This document shows, one piece after another, positions 1 to 8,970 of a DNA stretch of 64,000 nucleotides. This DNA comes from Vibrio xiamenensis (lineage in GTDB: Bacteria; Pseudomonadota; Gammaproteobacteria; Enterobacterales; Vibrionaceae). The stretch covers positions 1-64,000 of the forward strand of contig NZ_FNDD01000022.1 in NCBI RefSeq assembly GCF_900100015.1. The letters run 5' to 3'. The stretch's first letter is position 1. Each line of letters opens with the position of its first letter. Below the pieces are notes generated by a model. The model was not told the DNA's origin and did no database searches. It saw only the letters and a list, made by a program, of their open reading frames with translations. The position numbers were made by a program, and so were the translations under genes.

Positions 1-153
1 TGCGATAGCGCACCAGTTCCTTTTGCTGGCTCAAAAGGAGGCAAACGCCTTTTGGGATAGTTTGGTGAGGCAGTTTGGTTTGATGCGCTAAACGCTCGTC
101 GACTTCTTTTCTATCTGCGATAGCGCACCAGTTCCTTTTGTATCTTTGACGCT
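1..153. repeat. Mosaic repeat outside the left inverted repeat
   Basis: A 25-bp sequence beginning tgcgatagcgcacc occurs twice here as a direct repeat (1-25 and 116-140). Read on the minus strand the stretch resembles the region outside the right inverted repeat (about 4141-4345): both contain a gctatcgcagat-like core followed by an aaagaa-rich run and a tagcgcatca-like block. Translated on the minus strand, one frame reads AIADRKEVDERLAH, close to AIADEKEIEEVLAHH on the right side, so these may be decayed coding repeats. The function is unknown. The stretch probably continues left of the window. Confidence 0.6.
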
Positions 154-219
154 GTCCGGCACGGTTTTACGCGTTCCCGACGCGGAAAACCTAAAAATTC
201 ATCCATGAATTTTTGCCTA
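154..219. repeat. Left arm of 66-bp perfect inverted repeat
   Basis: The reverse complement of 154-219 is identical, base for base, to 4063-4128. Comparing the two copies by eye gave no mismatch. Together they bracket a block of about 3.9 kb with two minus-strand genes. The arm contains the start of a small outward-facing ORF (111-206, minus, 31 codons, beginning MDEFLGFPRRERVKPCRT); the right copy starts with the same residues. No transposase lies between the arms, so this is not an ordinary insertion sequence. It looks like two inverted copies of a dispersed repeat. Confidence 0.9.
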
Positions 220-488
220 GTTTATTTCTAATAACTTTGATTCTATAAAACGTTTCTGCTCCAAAGCGCGCTAGAGCGAGATTGAATCTGATTTCTAGCC
301 TCGCCATTTGACTCACTTTTTCTTAAATAAATATACTCACCATAAAAGAAAAATGGCGTCTTGTTTGTCTCGCCCCCTTGCTTTTGCACGCTTGTCTCTT
401 GGGCGTACATTTACATACAAAGGCCCATTTATAAAAGGATGAAATCACAAAAACGCATTAATGGTTGTGATTAGGAATTCTGTTCATT
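220..488. other. Intergenic region, no gene seen
   Basis: This lies between the left inverted-repeat arm and the stop of the membrane protein gene. It is AT-rich, and no reading frame with a ribosome binding site was found. No clear terminator for the minus-strand gene that ends at 489 was recognised. Confidence 0.5.
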
Positions 489-1898
489 TTAGAGATCTCT
501 TTGAGATGCTCCTCTGAGCAATGTGTTCTTTATTTTGTTTAGGATCACGACGTTGTAAATACCAGCGAATAGAGTAAACATCATCGTTGTAGTGAACCAT
601 GGAACCGGGGTCGTGCTAACGCTGAAACTGTAGTAGGCGGAAGTTAATGGGATAATAACGAGGCAGATGATGTTGATGACCACTGTCCAGAAACCTGGAT
701 AGGTTGCGACCCACGGAACGTTAGAGTTACACGGGATAAATGTGTCAAATTTTCTTAAGTGCAAAATGAGATAGACCATCATAAGCAGGACAATGCTAGG
801 CCCTAGTGATTTGAACATGTTGGCATTAATCACAAACCCAAAGAGAGATACCTCTTTTTTGGCGTCGAGCAGCGGTATATTTAGAACCTTATCGAGATCA
901 GCAAGACTCTCAGACTTCAACTTGCTCTGGTAATCACGCAATGTGTCAAAGTTGTTTACTGATCCTGACAGCATCAGCTCGTCGCAATTTTCAGCGTGAG
1001 TGTCACAGTACTTTGTTAATAAGTTAAGATAGCGAGCTTTTGTGCCTTTGATATTACGAACAGTGATTGATTCGATAATGTAGCTCTCTTTCGAGTCGCT
1101 AACATAGAAGTAGGGTAGAGCTGAGTCTGCGGCCCGGCGAATGTTGTGTTTGACATAGCCAAAGAGGTTGAATACTTTACCGCTCACCTTCTGCGCGACA
1201 TGGTCTTTCAATTCTAGTAAGTTTGCTTGTCTAACAGAGCACTCGGTCGTAGAATTGAGGTGTTTAACGTTTACCAGTTTTGTTACGTTAAGTCTGTTTT
1301 CTAAAACGGTGCCGGTGATACTATCGACCGGTATGAGCCTTAACATAGCTTTGTCATAGTTAGCCATCGGTAGAAACTCTATTTGTCTTAGCTTGCGTAA
1401 ATCGTTCACAAGATCAATCGTCTCTATAACGCTGAGTGTATTCTTGCTTTCTTCTCTGTAGTGATTGAAGCTAGCTTGCCGTACTTGCTGAATTTTACTT
1501 GTGACGAACTTGTCTGCAAATATATCTCGAAACTCGAACATATCCTTTACGTATAGGCGACTGAGGTATATAGCATTGTCATGTTGCAAGATCTTACCGG
1601 TTACATCTCTTTTTGTAATGTCTAAACCTTCGAAAGAGAGTGCTATAGAGGTACTTGAGCAAAAATCTTCTTCTAACGGCGCGAACTCTTCTTTGCCAAC
1701 CGTGTAAAGCGTTTGGTATTTAAAGTGGTCTTCGCGCTTTATTCTTAGCTCTTCGACAATTTTATTTATAAGCGATGATTCATTTCTAGCTTTGTCTATG
1801 TCAGAACTAGGGTCAAAAATTAGAGACACTGAAAACAACGAAAACGCGACGATAAAAAAATAAGTACTCTTGATCGCCTTTATGTACTCATCATTCAT
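489..1898 (-). CDS. Unknown four-helix membrane protein
   Basis: A 469-residue protein I do not recognise. I chose the ATG at 1898 because ggaagaga lies just upstream; the open frame runs 17 codons further to 1949. The order is a short N-terminal cytoplasmic stretch, one hydrophobic helix (about residues 10-29), a long hydrophilic domain of roughly 330 residues, then about three helices near the C-terminus and a short basic tail. The middle domain would face the periplasm if the first helix goes inside to outside. The gene lies inside the inverted-repeat block, 135 bp downstream of the PhoD-like gene on the same strand, so the two may be cotranscribed. Base composition looks more AT-rich than in the sucrose genes. 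No function is proposed. Confidence 0.7.
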   Translation of the reverse strand: MNDEYIKAIKSTYFFIVAFSLFSVSLIFDPSSDIDKARNESSLINKIVEELRIKREDHFKYQTLYTVGKEEFAPLEEDFCSSTSIALSFEGLDITKRDVTGKILQHDNAIYLSRLYVKDMFEFRDIFADKFVTSKIQQVRQASFNHYREESKNTLSVIETIDLVNDLRKLRQIEFLPMANYDKAMLRLIPVDSITGTVLENRLNVTKLVNVKHLNSTTECSVRQANLLELKDHVAQKVSGKVFNLFGYVKHNIRRAADSALPYFYVSDSKESYIIESITVRNIKGTKARYLNLLTKYCDTHAENCDELMLSGSVNNFDTLRDYQSKLKSESLADLDKVLNIPLLDAKKEVSLFGFVINANMFKSLGPSIVLLMMVYLILHLRKFDTFIPCNSNVPWVATYPGFWTVVINIICLVIIPLTSAYYSFSVSTTPVPWFTTTMMFTLFAGIYNVVILNKIKNTLLRGASQRDL

Positions 1899-2033
1899 GT
1901 TTCTCTTCCCAACATTGTATGTGCTACCTAGCACGTTATTAACGCACAATAATCAACGACTAAGTCACAACAGCATCATATTGACACGGTGAACTTCTAC
2001 CGTGCGACACGAGACGACATGCTCTGGTCTACA

Positions 2034-3518
2034 TTATTTGAGTATTAATTTAACCGGTTTTTTCCAGTCTTCTTTCGGTAAACCGTTTGCTGATCGTTGC
2101 TCTCGGCAGAGCCATGCTCTCACCTCGACAGTCAGCTCTCCAGAATCCATTTTGTTGAAACGCAGCGTCATAAAATGCTCTTTTGTTCGCTCTCGCAGAT
2201 ATCGTAAATCAAAGAGTTTAAATTCAGTGCTTACCGACCATGGGGCGTTATAGTTGATTGCTGCTTTAGTAACGCCATTGACATCAATTGCTGGAAAGTA
2301 CTTAAGACGGTTGATTTTGTCTGCCCTGGCGACGGCAACACTACTTACGCCACTTAGGTTGGACATAGGGGAAGAGACAACTTCATATAAGCGATTGGAG
2401 CGCCCCTCAAACTCTACATTACAGATTCGACCATAGTGAATATCGCCACTAAGTACCAGCACATCATGTGAGGCGTCGTGGATAGCTTTCACAACAACAT
2501 TGTAGTCTTTTGAATACGAGACAAAATTACGATCGGAGTTCGAGCCTTCTTTTTCAATTATGGGTTGCGACAAAACGAGTACACCAGGCGATTTTAGTCC
2601 TTTGACCCAATGACAGATTGTCTCTATTTCGGCAGCTGGAAGAACTCGGGTTTTAGTTCGGAAGCTTCGCAAATCAGCAATGCAGAAAGACACATCGTTA
2701 CCGATTTTAAAGGTTCTTACAGGTTGAACTCGCTGCACATTCACAAGGCCATCATGTGCGGTATTCTTCCAAGCCTTTTTGATCTTGGGGATTCTTAGTG
2801 CCTGAATAAATGGGTTAAAACCTTCGACAAACGGATAGTTGTTCCAATACTCGTGGTCGTCTGCTAGAAACCATGTTCCCCCATGGCAAAGTACGTTACG
2901 CAAGCCTCGCCATTGACTCGCATAATCATCAGCGACTCGATCTCTTACTTCTTTTGGGATGGGGCTTAATGAATCGAGACCAATATCAAGATAGACCTGA
3001 TCACCAGCTAAAAAGGTTATATGAGGGCGCACAGGAGCTTCATCACTCGCTATTAAAGATTGGTAGCTGGTGCTGACTTGACCTCCATCGTATTCCTCGA
3101 AAAAACAGCTTCCTAGAGCCACGGTAAAACCCTGATCTATACTGTTTACCTCTTGCGGGAGTGTCCAAAAGCTACCTCGAGCTAAGAGTATTTCGTCAAG
3201 ATTACCTGTGGCAGTATTACGTAAGTGCTCGACGACCTTTATCCAGTATCGTTGCCCAGACTCTAGTTTCTTAACGTCCTTTGTTTTGTAGAATCGCTGA
3301 CTTGTGATGTCCTTGAACGGACGTTCCCAATCGGATTTTTTAATGGTGAGGGTTTTGACTTTCGTATCATCATTCTTGGTAATAATGATACTGACTTTAT
3401 CTGGTTTTCGGAGATTATGGTAAAGAGTACCAAACCATAGAGTCGCGCTCGTGTTCGTAACTTCGTGTATGACAAGACTCCATTTATTTGCCGTCAGAGA
3501 TAACCATTTATCATCCAT
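2034..3518 (-). CDS. PhoD-like metallophosphatase
   Basis: A 494-residue protein of the PhoD/calcineurin-like phosphoesterase superfamily. Visible metal-site motifs are FLAGDQVYLD (about residue 170), a WFLADDHEYWNN block (about 215-230) and VLSGDIHYGRI (about 360), in the expected order. The first roughly 100 residues resemble the beta-sandwich that precedes the catalytic domain in PhoD-like proteins. Known family members cleave phosphomonoesters or phosphodiesters outside the cytoplasm. Here no signal peptide or Tat motif is visible, so a cytoplasmic location is more likely. The start ATG at 3518 is preceded by a ggaggc-like site on the minus strand. It is the upstream gene of the pair inside the inverted-repeat block. 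The substrate is unknown. Confidence 0.8.
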   Translation of the reverse strand: MDDKWLSLTANKWSLVIHEVTNTSATLWFGTLYHNLRKPDKVSIIITKNDDTKVKTLTIKKSDWERPFKDITSQRFYKTKDVKKLESGQRYWIKVVEHLRNTATGNLDEILLARGSFWTLPQEVNSIDQGFTVALGSCFFEEYDGGQVSTSYQSLIASDEAPVRPHITFLAGDQVYLDIGLDSLSPIPKEVRDRVADDYASQWRGLRNVLCHGGTWFLADDHEYWNNYPFVEGFNPFIQALRIPKIKKAWKNTAHDGLVNVQRVQPVRTFKIGNDVSFCIADLRSFRTKTRVLPAAEIETICHWVKGLKSPGVLVLSQPIIEKEGSNSDRNFVSYSKDYNVVVKAIHDASHDVLVLSGDIHYGRICNVEFEGRSNRLYEVVSSPMSNLSGVSSVAVARADKINRLKYFPAIDVNGVTKAAINYNAPWSVSTEFKLFDLRYLRERTKEHFMTLRFNKMDSGELTVEVRAWLCREQRSANGLPKEDWKKPVKLILK

Positions 3519-4062
3519 AATGCCTCCATTTTAAGCGTATAGACTTAAAGGTTTGAAGACAGCAATATTAAGGTCGCTAAACCTATTCAACGAAACCTGT
3601 TTGTTAAAGTGGGCTGCGCCAAAGCATTGTTTGGCGGCGAAAACTCTAACAGCTTAGTAGTAAATCGAGGTAGTTCAAAAGAATATTCTACCTTTCCCAT
3701 AATTGATGCGCTGCACGGTTATGTTATTCTCAGTTTCAAGCAGGGTTAGTATCGTTAATAAACCTAATGTCTTACGTCTAGTCGGACTTTAGAACTCGCT
3801 TCATTGCTTCTTCGTTCGTTGCTTATTCCTTTGAACCGTGCACAGACAGAACCTGATTTACAAAGGTGAAATACACCCATCGCGCCCTTGTAAATCAGAG
3901 TCTTCATGCCAGTAAGTCGGACAGTTAGATTGTAGTGGATGACTTAGTTTTACCACTTGACTAGAGCTTTGCAATACAATAAGTACTCTGTAAAATGCTA
4001 GATTAGCAAAATGTCTGAAATAAAATTGTCCAAAAACTCATTAATCAATAACCCCAATCAAT
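3519..4062. other. Long intergenic region with several stem-loops
   Basis: No credible gene was found. Three inverted repeats are visible. cgccaaa/tttggcg (3617-3623 and 3630-3636) has a 6-base loop. gcacggtt/aaccgtgc (3713-3720 and 3834-3841) encloses about 110 bases. ctgatttacaa/ttgtaaatcag (3853-3863 and 3888-3898) has a small ggtg/cacc hairpin inside. None is followed by a T-run, so they are not ordinary terminators. The promoter of the PhoD-like gene should lie near the left end. Confidence 0.5.
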
Positions 4063-4128
4063 TAGGCAAAAATTCATGGATGAATTTTTAGGTTTTCCGC
4101 GTCGGGAACGCGTAAAACCGTGCCGGAC
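4063..4128. repeat. Right arm of 66-bp perfect inverted repeat
   Basis: Exact inverted copy of 154-219. An ATG at 4076 inside the arm opens a frame of 76 codons that shares its first 18 residues with the small ORF in the left arm, then diverges. The ORF has no convincing ribosome binding site. Confidence 0.9.
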
Positions 4129-4189
4129 AACATCAGAGTACAAAAGGCATTTCTGGTTACTCTTTGTGCCAGCAAACAGTGACTGGTGC

Positions 4190-4345
4190 GCCATCGCAGA
4201 TGAAAAAGAAATCGAAGAAGTGTTGGCGCATCATAAAACAACCTCACAAAAAATCACTCGCCATCACAGATGGCAAAGAAATCGAAGAAGCGTTAGCGCA
4301 TCATAAAACAACTTCAAAACAGCACTCCGCTATCGCAGATAGCAA
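4190..4345. repeat. Degenerate ~70-bp tandem repeat
   Basis: Units begin at 4190 (gccatcgcagat), 4260 (gccatcacagat) and 4329 (gctatcgcagat), giving a period of 70 and then 69. The first two units share the long block gaaatcgaagaag and tcataaaacaac; the third is partial. The units translate as A-I-x-D-x-KEIEExLAHHKTTS-like text. The array lies between the right inverted-repeat arm and the scrA terminator and resembles 1-153 in reverse. It may be a decayed coding repeat. Confidence 0.7.
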
Positions 4346-4375
4346 AAAGCTCGCAAAACCACCAAAAATAAAGAT

Positions 4376-4400
4376 CAAAAAAGCGCCCCGGTGGGGCGCT
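4376..4400 (-). terminator. Terminator of scrA
   Basis: A GC-rich stem agcgcccc/ggggcgct (4382-4400) is followed on the minus strand by a run of six T. It lies 33 bp past the scrA stop codon. Confidence 0.85.
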
Positions 4401-4432
4401 AAACATCAAAAAATGATGCGAGGGGGAAGCGA

Positions 4433-5872
4433 TTATGCGGTCGCTTGTTTACCGATTTTAAGGCCGTTACGCATCGCAAGGGCAAGTGTCACGACAAACG
4501 AAACGACAAACGCGATAAGCATACCAATCACGTAGTAGCTGATCTTATCTGGCACGATAGAGATGATGCCTGGTAGACCTGCTGCGCCAAGGGCTTGCGC
4601 TTTGACGTTAAACAGCGTGATAAAGGCGCTTGCAACCGCAGAGCCGATGATGGCGGCAATAAACGGGTAACGCAGTTTCAAGTTCACGCCGAACATGGCA
4701 GGTTCAGTGATACCAAGTAGGGCAGTGATACCCGATGGCAATGCGATACCTTTAAGTTTGACGTCTTTGGTGGTAAACGCGACGGCGAGTGCTGCTGCGC
4801 CTTGCGCGACGTTAGACATGGCCGCGATTGGGAAGATAAACGTGCCGCCAGTGGTTGTGATATCGGCCAGAAGCTGAGTTTCAATGGCGATAAAGCTGTG
4901 GTGCATGCCAGTGATAACAAACGGTGCGTAGATAAAGCCAAACAGTGCGCCGCCGATAAAGCCTGCTGAGTCGTACAGCCAGTTTAGGCCATCACCGAGT
5001 AGGAAGCCGATATCGCGCGTCGCTGGGCCAACCAAAGTAAAGGTGAGGAAACCGGTGATGAAGATCGCTAGCATCGGGGTAAGCAGGTTATCCAGTACCG
5101 CAGGGACGATTCTACGCAGGCCATTTTCCACTTTGGCAAGAATGAACGCGCTGACCAAAACCGGCAGTACCGAGCCTTGATAGCCGACTTTTTCAATCTC
5201 AAAGCCGAAAATATTCCACGTTGGTACCGTGCCTTGTACGCTGGCGCTACCAAAGCCCCAGCCGTTAAGAAGATCAGGGTGGACCATCAACATACCAAGC
5301 GCTGCGCCCAAAAATGGGTTGCCGCCAAATTTCTTACTGGCGGAAAACGCCAGCAGTACAGGCAAATAGACAAAAGGTGCGTTGGCAAAGGTGTTGATCA
5401 TGCTGGCAAGGTCAGCAAGGCCTGGGTTGGCTTCAATCAGCGATTGACCGTCGATAAACAAACCCTTAGCGGTGAGGACGTTAAATAGCCCCATCAGCAG
5501 ACCGCCGGCGACGATAGCAGGAATGATCGGTACGAAAATATCCGACAGACCTTTCACCGCGCGTTGAACGATATTTTGTTTGTTGGCACCCGCTTGAGCG
5601 ACATCGTTAGTCGACATTTCGCCCATGCCGGTCAGCTTGACCATTTCGGCATGCACTTTATTGACTACGCTAGAACCAAAAATAATTTGGTATTGGCCGG
5701 CAACTTGGAATTGACCTTTCACGCCATCAAGATTTTCGATCGCTTCTTGGTCGATAAGCGTATCGTCTTTGACGACAAGACGAAGACGAGTGGCACAGTG
5801 GGCGAGAGCTTGTAGATTATCTCTACCGCCTAGTAGCTCGAGCAGCTGTTTTGCAATTATTGGATAATTCAT
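4433..5872 (-). CDS. scrA: Sucrose-specific PTS enzyme IIBC
   Basis: A 479-residue inner-membrane permease that imports sucrose while phosphorylating it to sucrose-6-phosphate. The IIB domain occupies about residues 1-90; its phosphocysteine is Cys26 in HCATRLRL. The IIC domain follows from about residue 110, with many hydrophobic helices and an ITEPAMFGVNL motif typical of this sugar family. No IIA domain is present, so it probably uses the cell's glucose IIA protein. The gene is divergent from scrR, with a ScrR operator at 5929-5940 between them. Maltose/trehalose IIBC proteins are related, but scrB, scrK and scrY next door settle the substrate. Confidence 0.93.
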   Translation of the reverse strand: MNYPIIAKQLLELLGGRDNLQALAHCATRLRLVVKDDTLIDQEAIENLDGVKGQFQVAGQYQIIFGSSVVNKVHAEMVKLTGMGEMSTNDVAQAGANKQNIVQRAVKGLSDIFVPIIPAIVAGGLLMGLFNVLTAKGLFIDGQSLIEANPGLADLASMINTFANAPFVYLPVLLAFSASKKFGGNPFLGAALGMLMVHPDLLNGWGFGSASVQGTVPTWNIFGFEIEKVGYQGSVLPVLVSAFILAKVENGLRRIVPAVLDNLLTPMLAIFITGFLTFTLVGPATRDIGFLLGDGLNWLYDSAGFIGGALFGFIYAPFVITGMHHSFIAIETQLLADITTTGGTFIFPIAAMSNVAQGAAALAVAFTTKDVKLKGIALPSGITALLGITEPAMFGVNLKLRYPFIAAIIGSAVASAFITLFNVKAQALGAAGLPGIISIVPDKISYYVIGMLIAFVVSFVVTLALAMRNGLKIGKQATA

Positions 5873-5924
5873 TCCATACCCCGTTTGGTGTTCGGCATTA
5901 TAGTTGTTGTCTTAAATTGATTGC

Positions 5925-5945
5925 CTTTGGGAACGTTTGCAATTC
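5925..5945. promoter_or_regulatory. ScrR operator before scrA
   Basis: Contains gggaacgtttgc (5929-5940), centred on aacgtt. Near copies precede scrY (two) and scrB (one), and there is none inside genes that I noticed. The site lies 57 bp upstream of the scrA start. Assignment to ScrR is inferred from the shared sequence and the LacI-family regulator in the locus. Confidence 0.8.
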
Positions 5946-6108
5946 CGAATTCTAGTCATTTCTCATTTTCGGTCAAAACATATTGCAAAGTTATGTGACG
6001 AGGATCTGCTGACATTTTGTAAATCTCTGTCGAAACAGTAGCTTTTCTTTACCAATTTGATAATTTCCTAGCGGTACGAACAAGTAAGATACTAATTGAG
6101 AGCGAACC

Positions 6109-7095
6109 ATGGCAAGTCTACATGATGTAGCAAGATTGGCAGGTGTTTCCAAATCGACGGTTTCCCGAGTGGTAAACAACGAATATGGCGTCAAAGAGGC
6201 GACCAAGATCAAAGTGATGAAAGCGGTTGAAGAGTGCGGTTACGTGGTCAATCAGGTTGCAAAAGATCTGAAATCACAAAAGACCAATTTGGTCGGCGTG
6301 ATTGTTCCTCGTGTCTCTTCTTATGCTACTGCGCTGGGTGTTGACGGTTTGACGGCGGTGTTTGAGCAAGCTGGCAAACATGTGCTTCTCGCCAATACCA
6401 AGCAGAGTAGCCAAAAAGAGATTGAGTTCATTCAGCTGTTTAACCAAAAACGGGTCGAAGGGATCATCTTTTACGCCACCCACATTGATGACGATTTGAT
6501 AGCGGCGATCAAGCGCTCGCAAGCGCCAGTGGTGTTGGTGGGGCAAGATGGCTCATTGTTTAACATTCCCAGCGTCGTCCATGATGATGTGCGCGTGGGT
6601 TATGAAGCGGGTAATCGTCTGTTGGCTGAGGGCTGTCAAAACATCGGCTTTATTGGTGTCGAAGCCTCGGATTTGTCGGTCGACAAACTGCGCTCAGATG
6701 GTCTGATTCAAGCGCTAGACGCCAAAAGCTCACCGCTGCTGTTTCACAGTCACGGCAAATTTTCCATTGAGTCCGGTTATCAGCAAATGAAAGCGCTGTA
6801 TCAGCAATATCCGCAAGTGGACGGCGTATTTTGCGCTACCGACCGGATTGCCATCGGCGCGATTCAAGCTCTTAAAGAGCTTGGCGTTGCCATCGGCGAG
6901 CAGGTGAAAGTGCTCGGCGTGGGTAACGATGAACTGGCGTCTGTGGTGTCACCAAGCTTATCCACTTTTAACTATGCCTTTGATAAAGCAGGGGAAAGTA
7001 GTGCAAAATTGCTGCTAAACCTAATTAGCGGCGAGCCACAACTGATGAGCAAAGTGGTGCTGACATTCCAAAACGTGACGCGTGAGACCTGCTAG
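6109..7095 (+). CDS. scrR: LacI-family sucrose operon repressor
   Basis: A 328-residue LacI-type repressor. The N-terminal helix-turn-helix is ASLHDVARLAGVSKSTVSRV (about residues 2-21), followed by the hinge region. The rest (about 60-328) is the periplasmic-binding-protein-like effector domain, with a WxxxG-poor but otherwise standard LacI C-terminal core. Family members in scr loci release DNA on binding sucrose-derived fructose or fructose phosphates; the effector here cannot be read from sequence. It is divergent from scrA and ends in a strong terminator (7151-7185). The ATG at 6109 lies directly before ASLHDVA, the usual start of this family. Confidence 0.92.
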   Translation: MASLHDVARLAGVSKSTVSRVVNNEYGVKEATKIKVMKAVEECGYVVNQVAKDLKSQKTNLVGVIVPRVSSYATALGVDGLTAVFEQAGKHVLLANTKQSSQKEIEFIQLFNQKRVEGIIFYATHIDDDLIAAIKRSQAPVVLVGQDGSLFNIPSVVHDDVRVGYEAGNRLLAEGCQNIGFIGVEASDLSVDKLRSDGLIQALDAKSSPLLFHSHGKFSIESGYQQMKALYQQYPQVDGVFCATDRIAIGAIQALKELGVAIGEQVKVLGVGNDELASVVSPSLSTFNYAFDKAGESSAKLLLNLISGEPQLMSKVVLTFQNVTRETC

Positions 7096-7150
7096 CCAGT
7101 CGCTAATCACTTAAGCCACTGCATTCAATTTTAATCATGAGCTCTGTCTT

Positions 7151-7185
7151 AACGGCGTATCGCACACTCGATACGCCGTTTTTAT
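7151..7185 (+). terminator. Terminator of scrR
   Basis: A 12-bp perfect stem aacggcgtatcg/cgatacgccgtt (7151-7162 and 7169-7180) with a 6-base loop, followed by ttta. It separates scrR from scrY, so scrY has its own promoter. Confidence 0.9.
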
Positions 7186-7261
7186 ATGCATGCAGTTTTA
7201 ATCTCCAGCTCTCATTTCAACCTCAATTCGTGAGCCAATTAAAAATATTGCAACTATTTTT

Positions 7262-7276
7262 GGTAACGTTCCCGAA
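7262..7276. promoter_or_regulatory. Upstream ScrR operator of scrY
   Basis: ggtaacgttcccga is a one-side-degenerate copy of the ScrR site. It lies 135 bp (centre to centre) from the second scrY operator at 7398-7413. This spacing would allow a repression loop, which is inference only. Confidence 0.65.
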
Positions 7277-7397
7277 AATGGATTTATAGTTGCTCGCAAC
7301 GGGAATCGGAAACAGGTGAACCACCTGTTTCTGCCGAGTCGAAGTTAAGTGGTTGATGTCTGTTCCACCATTTAACCGTCCACATTGATGCCTTATT

Positions 7398-7413
7398 TCG
7401 GGAACGTTTGCCC
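7398..7413. promoter_or_regulatory. Proximal ScrR operator of scrY
   Basis: tcgggaacgtttgccc matches the scrA and scrB sites through gggaacgtttgc. It lies 43-58 bp before the scrY start codon, where it would block transcription start or elongation. Confidence 0.8.
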
Positions 7414-7455
7414 AATTTCGAAATAACAAAAAACCATGAATGTGGAGTAATAATA

Positions 7456-8844
7456 ATGAAAAAAACAACCCTATGTCTTGCTTGTACCGCTGCACTTGCT
7501 TTGCCACAAATGAGCTTTGCGAATGCCTCGACCAGTGACCTTGAAGCGCGAATTGCCGAACTTGAAGCGCGTCTATCACAAACGGAACAAGTGGCCAAAC
7601 AAGCCGAGCAAAACGCATCCAGCTTTGAGTTTCATGGCTATGCGCGCTCTGGTCTGCTGGTTGGAGATAGTCTAAACGGCGCGACCGGAACAGGCCCTTA
7701 CATGACGGCGGCCGGCGATCTTGGCGCACCGGTTGGACGTCTTGGTCTGGAAGATGACCACTATATGGAAGCCAACTTGATTCACAATCGCGTTGCTGAA
7801 GACGGTTCTAAGGCGTACTACCGAATCATGCTGGCCGACAGCGTAGAAACCAACAACGAGTGGACCGCGACCGATAGCCAATTAAACGTGCGTCAGCTTT
7901 ATACTGAACTGTCTGATCTGAGCTGGTTTAGCGGTGCGTTTGAACACGCCAGCATTTGGGCGGGTAAACGCTTTGACCGCGACAATTTCGATATTCACTT
8001 TTTTGACTCAGATATCGTGTTCCTTGCCGGAACCGGGGCAGGGCTGTACGACGTGCAACTGAGTGACAACTGGAAAGCCAACTTCTCGCTTTACGGTCGT
8101 GACTTTGGGGAAATCGATAGCTCAAGCACCGATGTCGAAAACTACATCGCCACGGTCAACAACCACTTTGGCAATTGGCAGTTGATGTTAAGCGGCATGA
8201 AAGCCAAAGATAACTCAGACCAAGATGTCACCACAGACTCACCAACCAAGCGTGCTGAAAATGGTGTGCATGGTTTGCTGGCTTACCACGCAGGCAGCTT
8301 CTATGGCGCTGCGGACGGGTTTTCAAAATCGGGTGTGTTAGTGGGCTCTGGCCTGGGTGCAAACCTGAAAGGGATTGGTTCAAACGCCGATTTAAATGAC
8401 GATGCCAAAGCGGTACGTGTATTTAGCTACGGGGTGACCAAGTTTGCCGACAACTGGCGCATTGCTCCAGCGGTGATGGCGGAATACAGCCAAGATCGCA
8501 TCAAAGACAACGACGAATTCTTGTGGGCGTCGGCGAATGTGCGTCTTGCGCAAGAGTTTAACCCGAACTTTGAAATGGTTTACGAAGGTTCTTACCAATA
8601 TATGGATCTCGATAACAGTGTCGATAGTGCCAAAGGTTCATTCTATAAGGTCACGCTTGCACCAACGGTGAAACTTGCCACTTCTGCGGGTTTCTTTGAC
8701 CGCCCAGAGCTGCGTTTTGCTGTGAGCTATGTTGACTGGAGCAGCGATTTAGACAACTACGCTGTGAGTTTGGCATCGGATGCGTCCACCATGGGTAACG
8801 GCGGTGAAACCGTGTTTGCACTGCAAATGGAAACTTGGTTCTAA
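7456..8844 (+). CDS. scrY: Sucrose porin, maltoporin family
   Basis: A 462-residue outer-membrane channel for sucrose. The start at 7456 has gtggag upstream and gives a proper signal peptide (MKKTTLCLACTAALALPQMSFA); the frame is open to 7408 but that would spoil the signal. After cleavage there is a short coiled coil (about residues 25-50, LEARIAELEARLSQTEQ), the feature that separates ScrY from LamB. The trimeric beta-barrel with alternating aromatic strands follows, ending in a C-terminal Phe (ETWF) as outer-membrane proteins do. Two ScrR operators precede it. LamB is the alternative; the coiled coil and locus favour ScrY. Confidence 0.9.
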   Translation: MKKTTLCLACTAALALPQMSFANASTSDLEARIAELEARLSQTEQVAKQAEQNASSFEFHGYARSGLLVGDSLNGATGTGPYMTAAGDLGAPVGRLGLEDDHYMEANLIHNRVAEDGSKAYYRIMLADSVETNNEWTATDSQLNVRQLYTELSDLSWFSGAFEHASIWAGKRFDRDNFDIHFFDSDIVFLAGTGAGLYDVQLSDNWKANFSLYGRDFGEIDSSSTDVENYIATVNNHFGNWQLMLSGMKAKDNSDQDVTTDSPTKRAENGVHGLLAYHAGSFYGAADGFSKSGVLVGSGLGANLKGIGSNADLNDDAKAVRVFSYGVTKFADNWRIAPAVMAEYSQDRIKDNDEFLWASANVRLAQEFNPNFEMVYEGSYQYMDLDNSVDSAKGSFYKVTLAPTVKLATSAGFFDRPELRFAVSYVDWSSDLDNYAVSLASDASTMGNGGETVFALQMETWF

Positions 8845-8856
8845 CGGACTTGCCAC

Positions 8857-8941
8857 TCAGCCGGCGTTTACGTCGGCTGAATCATTTTAGTTTGATTATG
8901 GCTGTGATTGGCGAGGTTAATTCACCCATCACAGCATTTTT
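8857..8941 (+). terminator. Two hairpins after scrY
   Basis: tcagccg/cggctga (8857-8863 and 8874-8880) is followed by a short T-containing stretch. gctgtgat/atcacagc (8901-8908 and 8928-8935) is followed by attttta. The second is the better terminator candidate. Because scrB has its own operator further on, some or all transcripts probably stop here. Confidence 0.55.
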
Positions 8942-8970
8942 ACTTGTTGGCAAAAGCGTGATCGGTTATT

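Noticed and set aside
3597..3650. attC-like hairpin with gttaaag and ctctaac ends
   Set aside because: The core triplets are in the wrong order for an integron attC site on either strand, and no cassette array or integrase is seen.
4076..4535. Two open frames (76 and 123 codons) to the right of the right arm
   Set aside because: They run through degenerate repeats; the longer one reads through the scrA terminator and into scrA antisense. Neither has a ribosome binding site.
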